DNA from: Atopobium minutum
GTDB taxonomy: Bacteria > Actinomycetota > Coriobacteriia > Coriobacteriales > Atopobiaceae
Length of the DNA stretch: 64,000 bases
Direction of reading: 5' to 3'
Assembly: GCA_900105895.1 (NCBI GenBank)
Contig: FNSH01000002.1
Coordinates: 88,870-152,869 of the forward strand
In this document: piece by piece, positions 38,951 through 47,910 of the stretch
Position numbering within the stretch: the first letter of the stretch is position 1
Layout: every line of letters starts with the position of its first letter
Translations under genes and position numbers: made by a program
The notes under the pieces: model-generated
What the model saw: only the letters and a program-made list of their open reading frames with translations
Database searches by the model: none
What the model was told of the DNA's origin: nothing

Positions 38951-41800
38951 ATGAACGACCGTTATCGTCTTAAAGTTCTCAACGCTAAAGCCAGCATTCG
39001 CGCCTGGTCAAAGCGCCGCACCTTGCATGCCATTGCTGCTGCCGCCTTGGCCATCTTGCTTTCCTCGCCTATGGCTGCTCACGCTTTAGAGTCAGTCTCT
39101 ACTGAGTCTGTAGCGAGCCATACCGACGCTGTAGCAGTCGAGCGCACCGATGCTGTAGCAGTCGAGCGCACTGACGCTACCGTTGAGGATGAAGATGACA
39201 ATGAGGCACTCGTAAACGCAGAGGCTGTTGCAGATCCAACACCTGCCACCCCTGCCGCAGATCCCACACCTGCAGCTCCTACCACAGATCCTGCAGCTCC
39301 TACCACAGATGAGGTAAGCGATACTTCTGCAGCTGCAGATCCTGCGCCCGCACAGCCTGAACCCGGCGCAAATACCAATGCTGCAACTGCACCCACCGCT
39401 CCCCTAACCGCTCCCGTAGTGGACAACACCAACTCCTACGGCACTAAGGTCATTTTTGACTTCAACGGTGACGGCAAGACCGATGCTGAGGACTGGAAGG
39501 CATACCTTAAGTGGATGCACGAGTATAAGCCTTTTGACTTTGATCTGGCCACCAGCGATTTGGGCGATTCTCACAACGGTGGCCTTCAGATTACTGGCGC
39601 AACCCAGCTGTTGGTTAACGGCCAAGTTCGCAGGCTTGATTCCATTGATACCAACCTCAATATCGAGCAAATCACTCAGTACTACCTGAACAACCTTAAG
39701 CAGACTACCCCAGTAAAGAACCAGTCTCCCTTTGGTACCTGCTGGGCATTTGCCTCCATCTCAGCTCTTGAGTCTGCCATCCTTAAGGCACAGGGTGGCG
39801 CTGCAGCTCAGGCATACAATCCACAGGATCATATGCACCCCATTCTGTCCAACCTTGAGGACAATGGCGTAGACCTTTCTGAGCTCTACCTTGCTTGGAT
39901 GGCATACGATCTGCAAAAGGCCGGCAGCCAAAAGGGCGAAGGCCAGGTAGACGTACTTCCTATTGACGAGGAACCCGACCGCATGGATTGCGGCGGCTGG
40001 GCAACCATGGCAGAAACGCTCTTTACCGCTTGGAAGGGTGTAGCCACCGAGAAGGCTCAACCTTACTGGCCCAAGGGCGTCGAGATGACCTTTGAGAACT
40101 TCCTCAAGATGCGCAATTGGCACGACAACTGGGGTCTTCGTACCGATAAGGACGGCAAGCCAGAAGAGGGTAAGCCCGGCGTACACGTAGATGGTGTGTA
40201 CTACTTGCCTAACCCCAACAACCTGGTGCCCGATAAGAATGACCACCTTATTTACAAGGGCCATAATGACTATGCCGATAAGCTCATCAAGCAGGCATTG
40301 GTAAAGTATGGTGCTGTACAAATTGGTTATGGCGCTGACTCTTACAGGCCTGGACAGCCCTCAAAGAGCGATTACTTCAACGGCGACCACTGGGCACAGT
40401 ACTGCGACGCTACTGAGGTAGAGATTACCCATGCCGTAACCATCGTTGGCTGGGATGACAACTTTGATCCATCCAAGTTCCAGGCTGGCAAGAACAACGT
40501 TACTGGCCTTAAGAAGGGTGCTTGGCTGGTAAAGAACAGCTGGAACTCCGCTGACTGGTTTAAGAAGAACTTCGGTGTGGACGATGCCACTGCAGCCAAG
40601 ATGGCAAAGTGGGGCATTGTTAACGACAAGGGCGAGCACACTGGTTACTTCTGGCTGTCCTACTATGATCACTCCATTAACACGCCTTCGTACTTCACCG
40701 TAGACCTGGAGAAGGACGGCTTTGATTACGACAATAACTACTCCTATGACTTCCTTATCAACCAGTCCCAGTCTCCCTTTGTACTGCGCACTGCCGATAA
40801 GGGCACTCAGGTAGCAAACGTCTTCAAGGCCAACGGCGATGAGACCCTGCGCGCTGTTTCTGTACACACCGGTGAGCCTAACTCTAAGGCAACCATACAG
40901 GTTTACGTCTACAAGAGCATGGACGCCTTTAAGGACAATGACCCCACCAATGACGGCATGCCCGTTATGGAGTTTACCTACGATGCAACCGTTCCTGGTA
41001 TGCACACCGTTAAGCTTCCAAGGGCTTTGCAGCTCAAGGCTGGCCAGATCTTTGCTATTGTCCAAAACATTACCGGCGTCAATGATGACGGCACCACCAA
41101 TTCGTACCTCAATCTCGAAACCGGTATGTCTCAGAACGCTCAGTTCCCCGATAAGACCAACGATGAGACCAAGGGTCGCGCTATGGGCTACGTATGGTCT
41201 ACGGTTGTTGCCAACGATGGTGAGACCTATGTCAAGCTCTTTACCGAGAATGGCTACAAGTGGGTAACTCCTAAGGAAATCGGCAAGATTCTTGGCAATG
41301 ACGAGTTCTTTGAGTTTGGTAACGCTCTCATTAAGGCCTTTACCACAAACGGCCATGATGACGCAGACCGCATGGACTACAAGATGGAGAAGAAAACCCC
41401 TAAGGTAATCAAGGGTAAAAACGCCATCTTTGTATCCAGCGCACCCTTTACCCTGTTCAAGGAGGTTCGTGTAGATGGTAAGACCGTCGATCCATCCAAC
41501 TACACCGCTATCGAGGGCTCTACTGATGTTACCCTGTCTGCAGCCTTCATCAAGACTTTAGCTCTGGGTGAGCACACCATCGATATTATCTCTGAAGATG
41601 GTATGGCAAGCGCTAAATTTAGTGTTGCCGATCCTGAGTCTGATGAGCCCAAGGTAACTCAGGCTAAGGCAAGCGTTCGGAATAACGCAGCTGCTCTTCC
41701 TGCAACAGGCGATGCTTCTACCGTTATTCCTCTCATGCTCATGGGCTTGGGTGTAGCAATTGCCGGTAGTGGTGTTCTTGCTCGTCGTAAGGATCAGTAA
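38951..41800 (+). CDS. Sortase-anchored papain-like (C1) surface protease
   Basis: A 949-residue secreted cysteine protease. Order: signal peptide with hydrophobic core at about residues 28-47 ending AHALE; repeats TDAVAVER; a Pro/Ala/Thr/Asp-rich linker; an EF-hand/dockerin-like loop DFNGDGKTDAEDW; C1A catalytic domain with QSPFGTCWAF (Cys about 264), THAVTIVGWDD (His about 494), VKNSWNS (Asn about 529); a lectin-like/beta domain; and the sorting signal LPATG at 916-920 with membrane segment and RRK tail. It likely degrades host or matrix proteins at the cell surface. A very strong AGGAGGT site and highly biased codons suggest high expression. Confidence 0.93.
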   Translation: MNDRYRLKVLNAKASIRAWSKRRTLHAIAAAALAILLSSPMAAHALESVSTESVASHTDAVAVERTDAVAVERTDATVEDEDDNEALVNAEAVADPTPATPAADPTPAAPTTDPAAPTTDEVSDTSAAADPAPAQPEPGANTNAATAPTAPLTAPVVDNTNSYGTKVIFDFNGDGKTDAEDWKAYLKWMHEYKPFDFDLATSDLGDSHNGGLQITGATQLLVNGQVRRLDSIDTNLNIEQITQYYLNNLKQTTPVKNQSPFGTCWAFASISALESAILKAQGGAAAQAYNPQDHMHPILSNLEDNGVDLSELYLAWMAYDLQKAGSQKGEGQVDVLPIDEEPDRMDCGGWATMAETLFTAWKGVATEKAQPYWPKGVEMTFENFLKMRNWHDNWGLRTDKDGKPEEGKPGVHVDGVYYLPNPNNLVPDKNDHLIYKGHNDYADKLIKQALVKYGAVQIGYGADSYRPGQPSKSDYFNGDHWAQYCDATEVEITHAVTIVGWDDNFDPSKFQAGKNNVTGLKKGAWLVKNSWNSADWFKKNFGVDDATAAKMAKWGIVNDKGEHTGYFWLSYYDHSINTPSYFTVDLEKDGFDYDNNYSYDFLINQSQSPFVLRTADKGTQVANVFKANGDETLRAVSVHTGEPNSKATIQVYVYKSMDAFKDNDPTNDGMPVMEFTYDATVPGMHTVKLPRALQLKAGQIFAIVQNITGVNDDGTTNSYLNLETGMSQNAQFPDKTNDETKGRAMGYVWSTVVANDGETYVKLFTENGYKWVTPKEIGKILGNDEFFEFGNALIKAFTTNGHDDADRMDYKMEKKTPKVIKGKNAIFVSSAPFTLFKEVRVDGKTVDPSNYTAIEGSTDVTLSAAFIKTLALGEHTIDIISEDGMASAKFSVADPESDEPKVTQAKASVRNNAAALPATGDASTVIPLMLMGLGVAIAGSGVLARRKDQ

Positions 41801-42138
41801 GTCCACGCAGCTTTAACAAAAAGCAGTAGTGCGTGTAAGAGCTACGCAGACGTAAGAGCTACGCAGCTTAGTGAGTAAAACGAGGTACGCCCCTTATGGG
41901 AAACGGCCTCGATTTTTTATAGAGACTGGCGTAGCTTAAAAGTGCTTACACTAAACATGAACGTAATGCAACCGCCAAATCGGTTTTTGTTACTCACGGA
42001 GAACTAGCGGCCGTTCACATATATGCCCCGTTTTTATCAGTCAATACTAGTATTATTTCTAAATTGTTACGGCATATATTTTGTTGACACTTGGGCTGTC
42101 AAACAACATGCAACTTTCCTATGAAGAAAGGAACAACT
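41801..42138. other. Intergenic region with short direct repeat and terminator
   Basis: Holds two copies of gtaagagctacgcag 17 bases apart (41835-41849 and 41852-41866), a terminator at 41881 and the promoter of the carrier gene. A small palindrome ttgaca-N7-tgtcaa (42084-42102) sits about 40 bases before the carrier start and may be an operator. Confidence 0.45.
41881..41918 (+). terminator. Terminator of the surface protease gene
   Basis: Arms cgagg and cctcg enclosing an inner cccc/ggg pairing, followed by six T. Confidence 0.7.
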
Positions 42139-43692
42139 ATGGCCGATGAAGCCACGCTTTCAGAGCAAAGTTCTCCACAAGACTCTAAGCGCAAAAAGTT
42201 TAAGCTCCATTTCCCCACCGCAATTACGGTGCTGTTTATCGTCATGATTTTTGCGCAGGTTTTAACGTTTTTAGTACCAGCTGGTAGCTATTCTAAACTT
42301 CAGTACAATGCAGATGACGATGCATTGATAATTACGCACCCTGACGAGACAACCGAGAAGGTGGAAGCCACCCAAGAGACCCTCACTAAACTGGGTATTT
42401 CTGGCAAGATTGAGGATTACACCAGCGGTGCAATCTCCAAACCCGTGGCTATCCCTAACACCTACGAGAAGCTCGATGCTAAGCCTCAGGGCGTTATTGA
42501 GTTTCTGCTCGCTCCTATCTCAGGCGTATACGACACCATTGACATCATCTTGTTCGTCTTTATTCTTGGCGGTTGCATTGGTGTTCTCAATAAGATTGGC
42601 GCACTTAACTCAGCCGTTTTTGCCCTATCCCGTATTACCAAGGGTAAGGAATTCATTTTAATTATCGTTTTGTCGCTTCTCATGATTGTGGGCGGCACTA
42701 CCTTTGGTCTGGGTGAGGAAACCATCGCGTTGTATCCCATCCTGATGCCCGTCTTTTTGGTAGCTGGCTACGACGCTATGACCTGCATTGCCGTCATCTT
42801 TGTTGGCTCATCCGTCGGTACCATGTACTCTACACTCAACCCCTTTGCCATTGGCGTTGCAACCAAAGCCGCTGGTATTAACATGGCTGACCAGATGAAT
42901 TGGCGCTTTATTGCTCTGGTTGTTGGCTCTATCATGGCTATTGCTTATGTATTGTGGTATGCACACCAGGTACGTAAAGATCCTTCTAAATCTGTTTGCT
43001 ATGACATGAAGGAAAGGATCGAAGAGCGTTGGGGTGGCCAGGGTGAATCCTTGGAGTTTACTGGTAGGATGAAGCTTTCCCTTCTGGTGTTCCTCGGTGC
43101 CTTCATTGTTTTGGTCTGGGGCATTGTTGCTCAGCAGTGGTGGTTTGATAACATGACTGCGGTCTTTTTGGCTGCTGCTGCCGTTTTGGCCTTTACCTGT
43201 GGTCTTACCGAAGAAGACTTTATGGACACCTTCATTGATGGTGCTGCAGACCTTATGAGCGTTGCTCTGGTTTGCGGTGTTGCACGCGCCGTTAATATCC
43301 TGCTAGAAAACGGCCTTATCTCCGACTCCATTCTTAATTACTTCTCTGGTGTCGTAAATGGCATGAGCCCCTTCGTCTTTATCGTAGTTATGCTGCTCGT
43401 TTATTGCATTCTGGGCTTCTTTATTAACTCTTCTTCTGGCTTGGCAGTTCTGTCCATTCCTATTATGGCTCCCTTGGGCGACGCTGTTGGCGTATCTCGC
43501 GCTGCCATCATTGCCGCATATAACTATGGTCAGGGCCTTATTTCCTACATCACGCCTACCGGCTTGATTTTGGCCTCGCTCGCCATGGTTGATGTTCCCT
43601 TTAGCCGTTGGCTTAAGTTTGTTAACCCACTGCTCATTGCAACAATCGTGCTTAACGCATTGCTGCTTATCGCACAGGTTGCAATCGGATAA
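42139..43692 (+). CDS. YfcC-family membrane carrier
   Basis: A 517-residue transporter of the YfcC/DcuC-like group (ion transporter superfamily) with about 12 membrane segments. Typical blocks: PTAITVLFIVMIFAQVLTFL, PAGSY, LFVFILGGCIGVL, TTFGLGEETIALYPIL, and the C-terminal NSSSGLAVLSIPIMAPLGD. Family members are thought to move basic amino acids, peptides or C4-dicarboxylates; substrate is open. ATG at 42139 has AAAGGA upstream, whereas the in-frame start at 42091 lacks a site. Confidence 0.88.
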   Translation: MADEATLSEQSSPQDSKRKKFKLHFPTAITVLFIVMIFAQVLTFLVPAGSYSKLQYNADDDALIITHPDETTEKVEATQETLTKLGISGKIEDYTSGAISKPVAIPNTYEKLDAKPQGVIEFLLAPISGVYDTIDIILFVFILGGCIGVLNKIGALNSAVFALSRITKGKEFILIIVLSLLMIVGGTTFGLGEETIALYPILMPVFLVAGYDAMTCIAVIFVGSSVGTMYSTLNPFAIGVATKAAGINMADQMNWRFIALVVGSIMAIAYVLWYAHQVRKDPSKSVCYDMKERIEERWGGQGESLEFTGRMKLSLLVFLGAFIVLVWGIVAQQWWFDNMTAVFLAAAAVLAFTCGLTEEDFMDTFIDGAADLMSVALVCGVARAVNILLENGLISDSILNYFSGVVNGMSPFVFIVVMLLVYCILGFFINSSSGLAVLSIPIMAPLGDAVGVSRAAIIAAYNYGQGLISYITPTGLILASLAMVDVPFSRWLKFVNPLLIATIVLNALLLIAQVAIG

Positions 43693-43751
43693 GCATGATT
43701 AATGGTTAATACATACGCTCGCTCTTCTAAAAGAGCGCAGGCGTTTTAAAA

Positions 43752-43790
43752 AAATCGGCGGCAGAAAACCTGTCGCCGATTTTTATTACG
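43752..43790 (+). terminator. Terminator of the YfcC-type carrier gene
   Basis: Arms aaatcggcg and cgccgattt with a following T run. It also lies close to the converging minus-strand gene end at 43818. Confidence 0.85.
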
Positions 43791-43817
43791 TATGAAACTC
43801 ATATGCTCGTATTCTCG

Positions 43818-44591
43818 TTATGGAAGCATATCTTCTCTTGAGGGAAGCTTGCACTCTCTTAAAAGCTTTTCCATGTGTACAACGGTACCGCTGCCGCTTT
43901 GCTTTTTTTGAATAGACACCACGTCAACCAACATGCGCATAAGCTTAATGCCGCGCCCACGCTCTTCACTGCCTGTCTCTGATACCGCTTCTTCGCTGTC
44001 AGACAGAGCATATCCACAACCACAATCACTCACTTCAACAACAACACGATCTGGATAGGTTGCTAACGTAAGGTAGATACAGCCATCACTACAATGAGCG
44101 TGATCCACCGCATTGCCCAAGGCCTCCCCCGCCGCCAGTGTCATATCAAAAATATCATCATGAGAAAGGCTTACGCGCTCCAGCATATGCACAGCCCACC
44201 TACGGGCCTCAGCGAGCTTATCGGGATAGACAATCATGGAGCTTTGCCACAGCGGATGCACAGAAGCATCCAGTAGGGGCACTGCAAGCTTTTTGCCTGC
44301 TAACGACACGGGAATAACATCCACCACACAGGCAATGCACAGCATGCGATACACTCTGTCGGACACTGACTCCAGCGAAAGTAATCCGCCCGATTTTCTC
44401 ATCCGACGCATTTCGCAAAATAAGAGGGCCATACCAGCAGAGTCCACATAGCTCACATCTGACATATTGATAATGATGCGCTTACAGCCATCCTCAATCA
44501 GATCATCAATGGTTGCACGTACCCGAGGCGTAGATACTACGTCTAAATCTCCAGAAAGGGGCAAAACTACAATGTCGGCTTTGTGTGTCAT
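43818..44591 (-). CDS. STAS domain fused to an RsbW-like anti-sigma kinase
   Basis: A 257-residue fusion. Residues about 5-100 form a STAS (anti-sigma antagonist) domain with the phosphorylatable Ser in YVDSAGMALL. Residues about 120-245 form a GHKL ATPase with N-box EALGNAVDHA, G1 DCGCGY and G2 ERGRGIKLM. Usually these are separate partners: the kinase phosphorylates the STAS protein and binds a sigma factor. The next gene (44632, 40 bases upstream on the same strand) encodes a PP2C phosphatase, completing a partner-switching module. No sigma factor gene is adjacent. Confidence 0.9.
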   Translation of the reverse strand: MTHKADIVVLPLSGDLDVVSTPRVRATIDDLIEDGCKRIIINMSDVSYVDSAGMALLFCEMRRMRKSGGLLSLESVSDRVYRMLCIACVVDVIPVSLAGKKLAVPLLDASVHPLWQSSMIVYPDKLAEARRWAVHMLERVSLSHDDIFDMTLAAGEALGNAVDHAHCSDGCIYLTLATYPDRVVVEVSDCGCGYALSDSEEAVSETGSEERGRGIKLMRMLVDVVSIQKKQSGSGTVVHMEKLLRECKLPSREDMLP

Positions 44592-44631
44592 ACTCGTTTT
44601 GTTCCCCAACACAAGCAGCTACATACAGTTA

Positions 44632-46878
44632 TTAAGCGCCGATTTGTGTAAACGTAAGCTCTACCATGGCAACGTCATCCTCAAGGCTTCGCGCCGTATA
44701 GCGATCAAGCGTTTCCAGCAAGCGACCAAGCATACCCTCACTACCCTGTGCCGCCTCACGAAGCGCGGCCTCACGTAGGTTGCGCTCGCCAAAGAAAACA
44801 CCCTGAGGATTGCGTGCCTCTGTTACGCCATCGGTGTATAAAAGCAGCGTATCGCCTTGGGTAATAGTCACCTGACCATCCCTATAGCTCATCTCCTCAA
44901 AGGCGCCTACCACACCCGATTGCACATCCAGCACATCCAAGGTTTGCTTGTCTGAGCGTACCAACAAAGCAGGTGGATGCCCAGCAGAACAGTACGTCAA
45001 CTTGCCATGCGCTAAATCAATGACTCCTACAAAGAGGGTTGCAAAGGTCTCCAATCGCGAGAAACCCAGTAAGAAACGATTAAGCGTACGTACCATACGT
45101 GCTGGATTAAGCCCTTGCCAGGCATAAGCACCCAATGCTGTTTTTACCGCCGCAGAAACCGATGCGGCCTCTACCCCGTGGCCTGAGACATCACCCAAAA
45201 TGACACAGGCGCGACGCCCCGGTAGACGAATCAGATCGTAAAAATCGCCGCCCACAAAAGCATCAGCTGTAGCGGACGAGTAGATGCCATCCGCCGCAAT
45301 ACCCTCTACTTGCTGAAGCTCATTGCGCATACCCAACTGGAGTGCCTGAGCAATGCGTTTATCGTTAGTACGAGCTTTTGCGCTGACTAATCCATCCTTA
45401 AGCGTCGTGCTCACGGTACGTAAAAACGCAAGCTCAATATCATCCAACGGCTCGGACTCATGGGGGCGCAGAGCCAGATACGCCCAGGTCTTTTGCGCGA
45501 GGGTGCCCAAATACACAAAGGCACCTTGGCTTTCTACACCACAAGCTTCCAACCATGCAGACAGCTCACGTCCTGCCACCGTGTTTGCAAGCAGACGCAC
45601 CAGTACTTCATCCGTGGTACCCAGATCACAAAGCTGCGCCGCATCTACAGGTATATCCTTGCTATGCCTAGAGACGTCACCTGCATGGTAGAACTGTAGC
45701 GTTCCATCTTCTGCAACCTTAAGAGGAACAAAACGCGCTTCTAGCTGCTCACAGGCATTTTTGAGCATATCTTCTACATCGGTGGCAGTAAAGTTATCCT
45801 GGTTGGATATACGATCATGGAGCTGGGCGACAAAACCATCCAGCTGTGCACGCCGCTGCGTACGAAGGTCTGTAAGCGCTCCCATGAGCTGCACAGACAA
45901 GTACTGTGCAACAGAGTCCAAAAGGCGCGCATCGTCACGTCTAAGCGACCGAGAGCGCTCCCAGCCCACAACAATCAAGGCAATAACGCGCTCTGCAAAC
46001 CATACGGGCACCAAAATGCTACTGGTAAAAGGAAACAGCGCTTTTGCGGGGATGCTAAAGGTCTCATTGGTTTCCTCGTTAAGAACCCGGCGCGTATCAA
46101 AACGCTGGGCACGCAAATCCTCTTTTTCTGGAGACAGCAACTGCACGCGGATTGCCTTCCCAGCAGCGATGGCGTGAACTTCCATCCCTTCGCCGAGCGA
46201 TAAGTACTTGGGGACGCGTGAAATTTCCATAGAAGCAGTAGTGCCACGCAGCACAAGACCGTCAGACTCTGCCAGATACAACAAGGTGCCTGTGGCCTCC
46301 ATGGTGTCGCGCAGCTGCTCTAGCACGTTGGTAAACAGCGTTGCAACGTCACTCCAGTCCAGTGTCTCAAGCACAATGTTAAGGACGCCAGAAAGTCTCC
46401 TGTTGGCTCCGCGCAGCTCACTGACAAGCTCATCGCTTTGCTCGTTAAGAGAGCCGGCAAGCAATGAGGCTGGTTCCATAATGAGCACGTAATTCTCACC
46501 AGGAGCGCTAATTTCATCACAGCGAACGCTGAGAAAAACGTCGGTGCCGTTACTGTGACTTGCTACCACAGCACAGGTGGAACCATCGGTAGCAAAGGGC
46601 GGCACAAAAGCCGTAGTGGCCACCTGAGACCCCAAAGACTGAGCAGGATAGATAAACTCGTCTATTCTGTGACCAATGAGTGAGCGCACACCCAGCATAT
46701 GAACCGCACGTTCATTAGAAAAAAGCACAATGCCCGTACTTGAGAAAACAATGACTCCATTGGAGGTAATGTCCAGCAAGCGCGCCAGAGTGGCGGGCGC
46801 CGTAATACCCGAACCAACAGAATAGGCGCGTTCAATGCTTGTGGAGGGATAGGAATCGGTCTGGAAATCTTCTGACAT
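44632..46878 (-). CDS. PAS/GAF/SpoIIE-type PP2C phosphatase
   Basis: A 748-residue signal-transducing phosphatase. Residues about 25-130 form a PAS domain (NGVIVFSSTGIVLFSNERAV), a following GAF-like region senses a ligand, a second GAF-like region follows, and the last ~220 residues are a PP2C/SpoIIE domain with metal-binding Asp in GGDFYDL, ILGDVSGHGVEAA and LLLYTDGVTEAR. It should dephosphorylate the STAS domain encoded just downstream. ATG at 46878 has AGGTG upstream; the longer frame reads back into the tRNA-Leu terminator and is not credible. Confidence 0.92.
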   Translation of the reverse strand: MSEDFQTDSYPSTSIERAYSVGSGITAPATLARLLDITSNGVIVFSSTGIVLFSNERAVHMLGVRSLIGHRIDEFIYPAQSLGSQVATTAFVPPFATDGSTCAVVASHSNGTDVFLSVRCDEISAPGENYVLIMEPASLLAGSLNEQSDELVSELRGANRRLSGVLNIVLETLDWSDVATLFTNVLEQLRDTMEATGTLLYLAESDGLVLRGTTASMEISRVPKYLSLGEGMEVHAIAAGKAIRVQLLSPEKEDLRAQRFDTRRVLNEETNETFSIPAKALFPFTSSILVPVWFAERVIALIVVGWERSRSLRRDDARLLDSVAQYLSVQLMGALTDLRTQRRAQLDGFVAQLHDRISNQDNFTATDVEDMLKNACEQLEARFVPLKVAEDGTLQFYHAGDVSRHSKDIPVDAAQLCDLGTTDEVLVRLLANTVAGRELSAWLEACGVESQGAFVYLGTLAQKTWAYLALRPHESEPLDDIELAFLRTVSTTLKDGLVSAKARTNDKRIAQALQLGMRNELQQVEGIAADGIYSSATADAFVGGDFYDLIRLPGRRACVILGDVSGHGVEAASVSAAVKTALGAYAWQGLNPARMVRTLNRFLLGFSRLETFATLFVGVIDLAHGKLTYCSAGHPPALLVRSDKQTLDVLDVQSGVVGAFEEMSYRDGQVTITQGDTLLLYTDGVTEARNPQGVFFGERNLREAALREAAQGSEGMLGRLLETLDRYTARSLEDDVAMVELTFTQIGA

Positions 46879-46917
46879 ACGACCACACCTTCGTATCTTA
46901 CGCCTAAAGCGATACAA

Positions 46918-46937
46918 AAAAAGCCCCTGCGGGGCCC
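46918..46937 (-). terminator. Terminator of tRNA-Leu
   Basis: On the minus strand gcccc-gca-ggggc followed by seven T, directly after the tRNA. Confidence 0.8.
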
Positions 46938-46953
46938 TTGTTTGCGTTAACGC

Positions 46954-47043
46954 TGGTGTCGGAGGCGGGACTTGAACCCGCACGACCGTTGAGTAGTCAC
47001 TAGCACCTCAAGCTAGCGCGTCTGCCAATTCCGCCACTCCGAC
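46954..47043 (-). tRNA. tRNA-Leu (GAG)
   Basis: Class II tRNA of 90 bases with long variable arm, acceptor gtcggag/ctccgac, encoded CCA, T-arm GTTCAAGTC, and anticodon loop ttGAGgt. It is the last clear chromosomal landmark before the mobile region and a plausible integration target, though no matching att duplicate is seen. Confidence 0.95.
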
Positions 47044-47162
47044 GTGCGCTACAGCAAGAAGTAATATAGCACATGCGCTTGCTTATGCAAACAATAATTT
47101 TGATAATTTCTGTGATTAACAGCTTTGAATACCCCGACAAAAACACAGCCGCCTATTAAGCA

Positions 47163-47226
47163 AGGGTGCCAAGCAGGGATGTTAAGAGAGTGCTAGGGTG
47201 CCAAGCAGGGACGTTAAGAGAGCACT
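47163..47226. repeat. Tandem 32-bp direct repeat
   Basis: Two adjacent copies of agggtgccaagcagggaYgt plus taagagagYRCt, at 47163-47194 and 47195-47226, differing at three positions. The second copy runs into the stop codon of the gene at 47225, so the repeat formed at the 3' end of that gene. Confidence 0.85.
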
Positions 47227-47668
47227 AGGCTAAAGCACGGATTTCTATATCCAGCTTGTTGATAATTCCAATAATTGATGCTCTCAACGCTCTGAGCTTG
47301 CGTAGAGACTCTTTAATTTCTCCCTGCACGCGCAGATCTGTAAAAATGTTGTCAAACCAAACATCAAGCATGTCGTCTGTGAGCGTATCACTAATCTGCT
47401 GAGGCATAGACATGTTCACGTCTGTAAGCTCCTTGTTGAGAATACGCAACAGAGCAGATAGACCTCTAATGCTACGATTGGCTTCTTTAATCTTATTGCG
47501 CTTTATGAGGCTCGTAAAGGCTTCTCCGCCCATCAGGTCAAACAGGCCCCAAGAAGAAGCGCTGTCCAGTGAAGAAATAGCGCAATCTATTTTTGCAACC
47601 ACGTTATGTGCTGCCGTACGTGCTTCTTTGAGTTCTTGTAATCTATTCCGACACTGTATTTGATACAA
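47225..47668 (-). CDS. Helical protein of unknown function
   Basis: A 147-residue, mostly alpha-helical protein with Lys/Glu/Leu-rich amphipathic helices and a glycine-containing block (GLFDLMGGEAFTSLIKR) between two helical parts. I recall similar uncharacterised proteins from Firmicutes and Actinobacteria. The only start in frame is a TTG at 47668 without a good RBS, so the gene may be truncated at its 5' end by the element that begins near 47.7 kb. Function unknown. Confidence 0.6.
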   Translation of the reverse strand: MYQIQCRNRLQELKEARTAAHNVVAKIDCAISSLDSASSWGLFDLMGGEAFTSLIKRNKIKEANRSIRGLSALLRILNKELTDVNMSMPQQISDTLTDDMLDVWFDNIFTDLRVQGEIKESLRKLRALRASIIGIINKLDIEIRALA

Positions 47669-47701
47669 TTTAACGCTGGTGCGTAAGTCATGTGTTTAAC
47701 C

Positions 47702-47732
47702 TCGAAATCCCTTGATTTACAGGGATTTTCGC
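47702..47732. repeat. Palindrome at the left edge of the mobile region
   Basis: Arms aaatccct and agggattt around tgattta-like loop, flanked by T-rich DNA. Could be a bidirectional terminator or a recombination-site component. Confidence 0.45.
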
Positions 47733-47844
47733 CTTTCTGCGGAGCTTCCTTTGATGCTTTTCGTGGCAGTTTTTGTATGAGTTTTTGCTTTTATATATCT
47801 CTTTCCATCATACCTGTTTCCGATTTTCGTACCCCTCGGAGAGC

Positions 47845-47904
47845 AATCGTTAAAAAGTGTCAGTAATCGTTAAAAAGTATCGGGAATCGTTAAAATGTTC
47901 AGAT
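47845..47904. repeat. Three 20-bp direct repeats, IS21-like end
   Basis: Units at 47845-47864, 47865-47884 and 47885-47904 each begin AATCGTTAAAA, exactly 20 bases apart. Multiple short direct repeats of this kind mark the ends of IS21-family elements, where they bind IstA. No transposase gene is present, so this would be a solo end or scar. Confidence 0.5.
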
Positions 47905-47910
47905 TGCTCA

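Noticed and set aside
39079..39432. Long Ala/Val/Ser-rich frame opposite the surface protease linker
   Set aside because: Shadow of the Pro/Ala/Thr-rich linker and repeats on the plus strand.
46954..47043. tRNA-Leu as proven attachment site
   Set aside because: No duplicate of the tRNA 3' end is visible at the start of the mobile region near 47.7 kb, and the other end and integrase are outside the window.
47163..47904. CRISPR array
   Set aside because: The repeats are directly adjacent, without unique spacers, and no cas genes are present.
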